The translations under genes and the position numbers were made by a program. 64,000 nucleotides of DNA from the NCBI RefSeq assembly GCF_041956535.1, contig NW_027192217.1, positions 116,196-180,195 on the forward strand, read 5' to 3'. This document shows positions 57,998-64,000 of the stretch, one piece after another. This DNA is from Calcarisporiella thermophila CBS 279.70 (Eukaryota; Calcarisporiellomycota). Positions within the stretch are counted from its first letter, which is position 1, and each line of letters starts with the position of its first letter. The notes under the pieces were generated by a model. It made no database searches. It saw nothing but the letters and a program-made list of their open reading frames with translations, and was not told the DNA's origin.

Positions 57998-58789
57998 ATG
58001 ACGTCCCCCTCAACTCCTCCTCCAGGATGCCCTATGCATCAAAAATCGTCCACTTCACAATCCTCTCCCACTGAAAATGACCAATCCTCCTGCCCCTTCC
58101 ACTATGGAGATGCCCTCAACCCCAGCAATCAAATTCCAGCTAACCTGGCTCAGCAGCCAGCTCCTGGCCAACGCATTGAGCTTCCTACCGAGCGCTCTAT
58201 TTCGTCCATTCCAAAATCAAATTCTGAGGAAAAGTGGGAGTATCCTTCCCCACAGCAATTCTACAACGCTTTGAGGAGAAAGGGATGGGAGACCCCTGAG
58301 GAACACGTAGAGACTATGGTCGATATCCATAATTTCCTCAATGAAGAGGCATGGAGTGAGGTGTTGAAGTGGGAAAAGATGCATGAATGGTAGGTCTCCA
58401 TTCTTCACTTAATTCTTCAGCTAATTTCGACCTGCAAACACTCATGTATATTGATTTTTCACTACAGTGAATGTGCTCAAGGCCCCACCCTTCTTCGCTT
58501 CCGTGGCCGCCCTCAGGATCTTTCTCCCAAGGCACGTCTACTTGGCTTGTTTTATGGAACCCCTCGGCCTTTTGACCGACACGACTGGACCGTTGACCGG
58601 TGCGGCAAAGAAGTCCGCTATGTGATTGACTATTATGAGGCTCCCGAAGAGCAACCGGGAGTTCCTGTATTCCATCTGGATGTTAGGCCTGCTGTGGACA
58701 ATATGGAGAGTTTGTGCGATAGAGTGAAGGTAGCTTCCAAGGAGTTTTGGGCACGGGTGTGGTCGACAAGCCAACAAAAAAATGCTTAA
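57998..58789 (+). CDS. Holocytochrome c synthase (cytochrome c heme lyase)
   Basis: Attaches heme covalently to apocytochrome c in the mitochondrial intermembrane space. Two exons, 57998-58389 and 58468-58789 (237 aa, in frame). The N terminus has two Cys-Pro heme-regulatory motifs (GCPMH and SCPFHYGD). The core has [60 protein letters not shown] and [28 protein letters not shown] and [11 protein letters not shown] follow, the signatures of HCCS. The His in MVDIHNFLN corresponds to the axial heme ligand of the family. Whether it serves cytochrome c or c1 cannot be told. Confidence 0.96.
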
Positions 58790-59196
58790 GGGAAACAGAA
58801 AGTGGTTTTGGTTTACTTGGCTATGTAATATTTAACTATAAATTGATTTAATTGCGTATATTTTTTTATTACTTACTTCTTTTTCGACTCTAAGCCCTGA
58901 GCATTATTATTTAACCTTTTTTTCGTTTTTTTTTGTTTTCCTTCTTGTAAGAGGTTATGATCTGATCTTCGTGTCTTTTTTTTTTCGTTATATACATGTC
59001 TGCAAGACTAAAATTGAATCATAAAAAAAGAGGCCTTTTTTATAAAACCAGCATAGTTCTTTCTATTCACATGTGCAGGAGAAAAAAATAAAGTTAGGGA
59101 TAAAAAAGGGGGAAACAGCACCAACACTCACTTTTTATATAAATGTATAAGAAGAAAAGAAGAAAAAAATATATAACCCGTCTAGTTTAAACATCC
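58790..59196. other. Convergent intergenic, 407 bp
   Basis: 3' flanks of the heme lyase and m-AAA protease genes; T tracts then A tracts. No gene seen. Confidence 0.6.
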
Positions 59197-61890
59197 CTAT
59201 TCTTTTGTGATGGAACCTTTGCTCTGAGAATTGTAGTCCGAAGGGAACGGAGGGGGGGAGATCGACTCTTGTGGCTTCGTGAGCTCATCTAAAGGGGTCT
59301 TGTCGGGGAATGGACGCTTCCCAAGCAGCTTCACCATGTCATCCCGCGAAAGCACCTCTTTTGACAAAAGAAGCTGGGCGACTTTCTCTACGTCCTCCTT
59401 CCTCTCCGTCAAAAGATCCACTGTACGCTTGTAGGCCGTGGAAACCAGGCTACGCACCTCGTTGTCAATCATCCGCGCCGTCTCCTCCGAGTACGGCTTC
59501 TGGAACTGGGGCTCTTGCTCATTGGGGTTGTGGAAGGAGAGCGGGCCAACCTCCTGGGACATTCCGTAGGTGGCCACCTGCGCATACGCAATCTTCGTGA
59601 CCTTTTGCAAATCATCCTGCGCTCCGGTGGTGATTGTGCCGAAAAAGATCTGCTCAGACACGCGGCCACCGAGCGTCATGCACATACGATCCAGCAACTG
59701 GTTCGTGGAGTAGAGATATTGGTCCTTGGGCAGGTACTGCGCATAGCCCAGGGCGGCCACACCACGAGGAATGATTGACACCTTAAGCAATGGGTCTGCG
59801 TGCTCCAAATACCACCCCGCGACGGCGTGTCCGGCTTCGTGGTACGCGACTGTTTTCTTCTCTTCGGGCGACAGCACTCGTGACTTCTTCTCCAGGCCTG
59901 CAATCACACGCTCGATTGCCTGTTCGAAGTGTGTCTCTGCTACTGTATCGCTCACCTGACGAGCCGCAATCAACGCCGCTTCGTTGCATACGTTGTGGAT
60001 GTCGGCTCCGGAGAAGCCGGGTGTCAAAGCGGCGAGCTTCTGCGCAAGATAGTCGATATTCTCGTTGGTTTTGATGGGACGAAGATGCACCTTGAAAATC
60101 TCCTCACGCCCCTTAATATCCGGGCGGTCGATGGCGATGTGTCGGTCGAAGCGGCCGGGACGCATCAGCGCAGGGTCTAACACGTCCGGACGATTCGTAC
60201 CGGCCAGCACAACCACATGCTCGCTGGAGTCGAATCCGTCCATCTCAACCAGCAGCTGGTTGAGCGTGCTCTCTCGCTCGTCATTGCCCCCGAACTGACC
60301 CGCGCGACCTCTCGACTTGCCGATGGCGTCTATTTCATCGACGAATATGATGCAGGGTGCATTCTTCTTTGCCATGGCAAACAAGTCCCTTACACGAGAA
60401 GGACCAACTCCCACAAACATCTCAACGAACTCCGACCCACTCACACTAAGAAAGGGGACACCGGCCTCGCCAGCCGTCGCCTTGGCAAGCAGCGTTTTAC
60501 CCGTCCCTGGAGGGCCGGAGAGAATAGCTCCTTTTGGAATCTTAGCTCCTAGCCTCTCGTAGGCGGAGGGATCTTTCAAGAACTTCACGAATTCCATGAT
60601 CTCCTCCTTCGCCTCATCCATCCCTGCGACGTCCTTAAAGCGCACGCGCACCTCACTCTCATGGTTGAACAGCTTCGCCTTGCTCTTCCCGATGCCGAAA
60701 ATGCCCTGTGAGCCACCAGCACCCCCGGCGCGGCGCGTCAAGTACAGCAGAGCACCAATCATGAAAAGGGTGGGTGCGAAGTGCAACAGGGTTCCCACTA
60801 AATTGACCTCGTCATGGTAGGCCACCGGAATCCGCTCTGATGATGGAATGCCAAGTTCTCGTTGCGCCTCCTCCAACTTTCTTTCAAATGCCTCCACCGA
60901 GCCAATGCTGAAGTATAGGCTCACGTTTGGACGAGCCAAGTCGGGAATTACGGAGGCAGCATTTGGATGCAAATAGACGCGTACTCGATTTCGGTTGACA
61001 ACCACAAGGCGCTCAACAAGACCACGGTCGAGAAGCGTGGTGCGGAACTCTTGCCACGTCAACTCGCGCGCATTGTCAGTTTGGGCAGTCAGGCGATAAA
61101 AAACGTAAGCAGTAAAAATAAGCGGTATTAATGTGCTGGCGTTTAAGCGAATGTCGTTAGGTTGTGGGGGGGGTCGAGGGATTTTAGACGAGGATGAGCT
61201 TGAAGAGGAGGAAGAGGAGGAAGAAGACCTGGATGCCCCTTCCTCGCCTTTACTCTCCTTTGCCCCTCCCTTATTCTCCTTGGAGCCATCTCGGGAGGCG
61301 CGTGTCCATGATGAAGGTCGGGCTCTCTCTGGGAAGAAATTCTCGAATCCCTTCGGCACATGCCCCGCCTCCTCTTCCTTTCCTAGCCTACTCTCTGCCT
61401 CTTCCCCCTCTTTTACGCGCGATTCTTTCTCCTTTGCCTTATTGTTCTGGAAGAAGGGAGAGCGATTCTCCGATGCAAAGCGCTGCTGCTGAGATAGATA
61501 CCCGCGCTCTCTTCCACAGTTCGAAGCGGTCGGCCGCCTGCCATTCATGCCTAACCATCGTGACGTATAGCGTAATGGTTTGCATGACGTTGAATAAGAA
61601 ACGGTGGTCGGCCACGATGATATGAGCCGAGCATGATGGTAACGAGTTTGTAGAACTCCCCTGGCTATTGCCGAACTCAAAGGAGTCTATTCGGAAGAGA
61701 AAAGAAAGGAGATAAGTAACATGGTGCGAGAAATTATGGATTCTAATTCAGAGAGATCAGCGAATTCGACAAGATCTGTCGTAATTCTTTTCCCTTCAGG
61801 TGGTATTCAACCCCTTTTGCTAGGTTAACGTCTTAATCGGGGTAACATAATAAATACCAAGTTTTCACCAGGTGAAAATCTACTCACCAT
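59197..61890 (-). CDS. AFG3: Mitochondrial m-AAA protease subunit (Afg3/Yta12, FtsH family)
   Basis: ATP-dependent zinc protease of the mitochondrial inner membrane that degrades misfolded proteins and matures ribosomal and other subunits. Main exon 61686-59197. The frame there lacks an ATG for the presequence. The best model splices it to a lone ATG exon ending at 61888, whose donor is GTGAGT, giving [20 protein letters not shown] (830 aa). Parts: Arg/Ser-rich presequence; Glu/Lys/Ser-rich linker; TM1 ([13 protein letters not shown]); FtsH extracellular domain; TM2 ([17 protein letters not shown]); AAA Walker A GPPGTGKT near residue 394; Walker [12 protein letters not shown]; second region of homology [15 protein letters not shown]. 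The zinc motif HEAGH is near 616, with the protease domain to the end. Single-intron structure is unlike its many-exon neighbours. Confidence 0.94.
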
Positions 61891-62077
61891 TATTAAAGAT
61901 TGAAAGACCACAAAGATGAGCCGTTGTCTCCTTTCTCTACTCGTTTTCTATTCCAATGCCAAGTTCATCAAAAACATGAATAAGCAATGCTGCGCCACTA
62001 TTTAATGTCAACTTTCGTTTTTTTAATGGAAGAAGGGGATATTTTGTTTTTTATTTTATTTTCAAAGACAGAAATAG
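61891..62077. other. Short intergenic between HAUS3 stop and m-AAA protease start
   Basis: Only 187 bp, so the promoter of the protease gene must overlap the HAUS3 3' UTR. The plus-strand frame beginning at 62080 is antisense to the last HAUS3 exon. Confidence 0.5.
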
Positions 62078-63971
62078 CTATGGCTGATACAAAGATTCAC
62101 TGGAAATCATACGGCGGAACTTTTCGGGATCCAAATAGAATGCATGAAAAAGCTCTCGCCGCCGTTCTAAAACGCTTGTTGGAGCTGAAGCTTGAGTCAG
62201 TTCCCGGATCTTTGGTTGAAGCTGCTTCACGTGTTCACTTAGTGTTCCTTGCAAATCAGTGAGCTCCTATGGAAGTGGGTGAAAAAGTCTAGCTAATATG
62301 ATCTGGAATTTTTGAAAGGAAAGTAAGTTTTCATTTTACCTTGGGTGAGAGCAGCAGATTTTCAAGAGAGCTTCCTGGGTGTCGACAGAGTGTATTTACC
62401 AGTGCCTGCTCCGTGTTTTGGCTAATAAAAGGGACGTGTATATATGTAAACGGACAGGGTACTACGGGAGAGTGAAGCGTTAAGCCAGTTGTTTACCTTT
62501 GCTTAATGTTTTCCATCCATTCTTTGAACTGTTTGGATAGATCATTAGATAGCTGCTTCTCTCGCGACGAGAGTTCCGTAACACGCTGTATTAAGGATTC
62601 GTAAGTCGTAAAAAGAGCAGGCATAATTGCTGAATCCCGTTTGGATATATTTTCTAGTAAAAAGGAGAACGATTAGACTATCCCATCACCAAGCAATAAT
62701 ATCCCAAATAAAAGCACCACCTGAGATATTTAAATCCAAAATTTTCTTTATATGTAGAAGCATCGAATCATGGTGTCCGATGGTTTTGCGCTCCAGCGCT
62801 TCCGTCAGGCGTTCGTCTTTGGCAATATTCTAAAAATAAGGTATATGTAGAACCGTGTAAAATAAATTTAGAAAAGCGGTAACCTCTCCAAAAAAAAACA
62901 CTCACTAATCGAGTATCGACGCTCTCCTTTTGCGTATTCAACTCATCTCTGTATGCAAATATCCACCGCCGTAAGTGGCGTTGCCGATCCAGATCTACCT
63001 CAAAGGCAAGCTTAAGGAACTGCTCTCTCGCATTTTGGGCCAGAAGAAGTTCAAGAACCTTCATCATTGAAATATAAAAGAGAGGAGATTAGGATTCAGT
63101 CATAATTATAATTAAATTTTATCCACATTCGAACCTCGTTCATTTTCTTAGCATTCTGCTCGATCTCCTCTTCTTTGTTTGCATAATCCGCCCGCAGTAC
63201 AGGCATTCGAATTTCGAGGTCAGCAAGCTCCTCTAGAAGCAACGTTGTGCTCTCGCTGTCGGAAAGTTTGGCTATCTCGTTTTTACTATGGTCTATGATT
63301 CCTTGGAACTCATTTGTTTGGCCTCTGACAAATAGAGCAAAAATCAACTAAATTCCTTTTGAACTATCTTATGAGCTGATTTAACCTACCTCAAATATTC
63401 CATCTCGAAGCCTCCGCCTGCCTCAACTCTCGCATATTCCTCCTCTAGAGCTTGCAGGCGAGCAGTAAGAAGTTTATTTTCAACGGCGGCCTCAAAATAT
63501 TGCTTCCGGGTCAACGGATATCTATAAGGGGAACAATAGTAAGGTGTCATGTCTTGTAAAGCTTCAGAAAAAACCGCATATTCTCTATGAATGGCTTACA
63601 CATCTGTTAATCGTTCCAACTCTGAAGATAAAAATTCGTTCTGCGCGTCGGGGGACCTATCTGAATTGGTCTACGATTGAAGCATAAGTATCCTACATAG
63701 TGCCCGATAAATTGTAGGAAATTACCGGCAGGGTGAAATAGCGTTGGCACACTTGCTTCAGCTCACTAAAGTAGGCATTTTCCGCTTCTTGTACTTGTTC
63801 TAAATCCTTGGATGCTTGAAAGAGGAAATAGGGTGAAGCTATTCATATAATGTCAATAAGAATCATGTTTTAACAAGCAAATGCAAAAGCACCACCTTTT
63901 TGGCTGTCTTCCTCTATATCTGAAAGGATATCCATCATCCTATTTAATGCATCAGACAGAGTGGAATCTGC
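62078..63971 (-). CDS. HAUS3: HAUS augmin-like complex subunit 3, 5' part beyond the window
   Basis: Augmin recruits gamma-tubulin to spindle microtubules for branching nucleation. At least ten exons on the minus strand: 63971-63896, 63814-63726, 63670-63600, 63521-63390, 63324-63135, 63058-62906, 62829-62721, 62629-62497, 62421-62340, 62266-62078, joining in frame to 407 residues. The gene continues past 64000. Almost all is coiled coil (YPLTRKQYFEAAVENKLLTA, TTLLLEELADLEIRMPVLRA). The segment LAQNAREQFLKLAFEVDLDR followed by a conserved Arg/His stretch, and the C-terminal RRELFHAFYLDPEKFRRMI, match the HAUS3 C-terminal half. Exons are 70-190 nt, so only fragments appear as long frames. Another coiled-coil family cannot be fully excluded, but two separate HAUS3 blocks fit. 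Confidence 0.75.
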
Positions 63972-64000
63972 CTGTTAATAGCATCATTAATACACTGCCA

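Noticed and set aside
61987-62262. Plus-strand 91-codon frame with MADTKIHWKS
   Set aside because: Exactly antisense to the last HAUS3 exon, which has the conserved C-terminal block and fits the splice phases.

Overview
The window is fungal nuclear DNA with small exons, 50-110 nt spliceosomal introns and both strands densely coded. Fungal markers are a Rom2-type RhoGEF (DEP-DH-PH-CNH), a Cdc25-type RasGEF with an SH3 domain, Gpi13, an Amn1-like F-box/LRR protein and a Ppg1-type phosphatase. An Aph-1 gene (gamma-secretase), an augmin subunit 3 (HAUS3) gene, a dysbindin-like gene and a family GH46 chitosanase argue against budding or fission yeast. They fit a filamentous, perhaps early-diverging (zygomycete-grade) fungus. 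The species cannot be named from the sequence alone. Exon models below were built by hand, and in nearly all of them the joined CDS length is a multiple of three.

Layout, 1-24 kb: partial GPI13/PIG-O (-), a DUF4112 protein (+), APH-1 (+), a large SH3-WW-WW-WW-RasGEF (+), an AlkB-like dioxygenase (-), a TALE homeobox factor (-), mitochondrial nuclease Nuc1/EndoG (-), Sec61-gamma (+), a prolyl-4-hydroxylase-like dioxygenase (-), a membrane-anchored kelch-like protein (+), and an Hpc2/ubinuclein histone chaperone subunit (-). From about 6 to 23 kb many genes are very GC-rich. A 414-base N gap (23964-24377) follows.

Layout, 24-64 kb (more AT-rich): tetraspanin (-), alpha/beta hydrolase (-), a gene-poor 2.4 kb stretch, tRNA-Leu(CAA), Rom2-like RhoGEF (+), malic enzyme (-), NDUFAF7/MidA methyltransferase (-), tRNA-Arg(ACG), Ppg1-like phosphatase (+), a CaaX-ended F-box/LRR protein (+) facing an Amn1-like F-box/LRR protein (-), GH46 chitosanase (-), a LARGE/GT49-like glycosyltransferase (+), a LIM protein (+), a triple-KH RNA-binding protein (+), dysbindin-like BLOC-1 subunit (-), cytochrome c heme lyase (+), m-AAA protease (-) and partial HAUS3 (-).

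There is no operon-like logic. Themes that recur are Ras/Rho signalling (Cdc25, Rom2, a KH protein full of RRxS sites), mitochondrial maintenance (Nuc1, NDUFAF7, heme lyase, m-AAA protease), and wall/secretory biology (Gpi13, Sec61-gamma, chitosanase, GT49, tetraspanin, kelch protein). Three places look like one-base length or splice inconsistencies: the nuc1 3' end, the rom2 tail, and a malic enzyme junction. They should be checked against reads before the proteins are trusted. The most notable content is the Aph-1 and HAUS3 genes, because both complexes are absent from the model yeasts.
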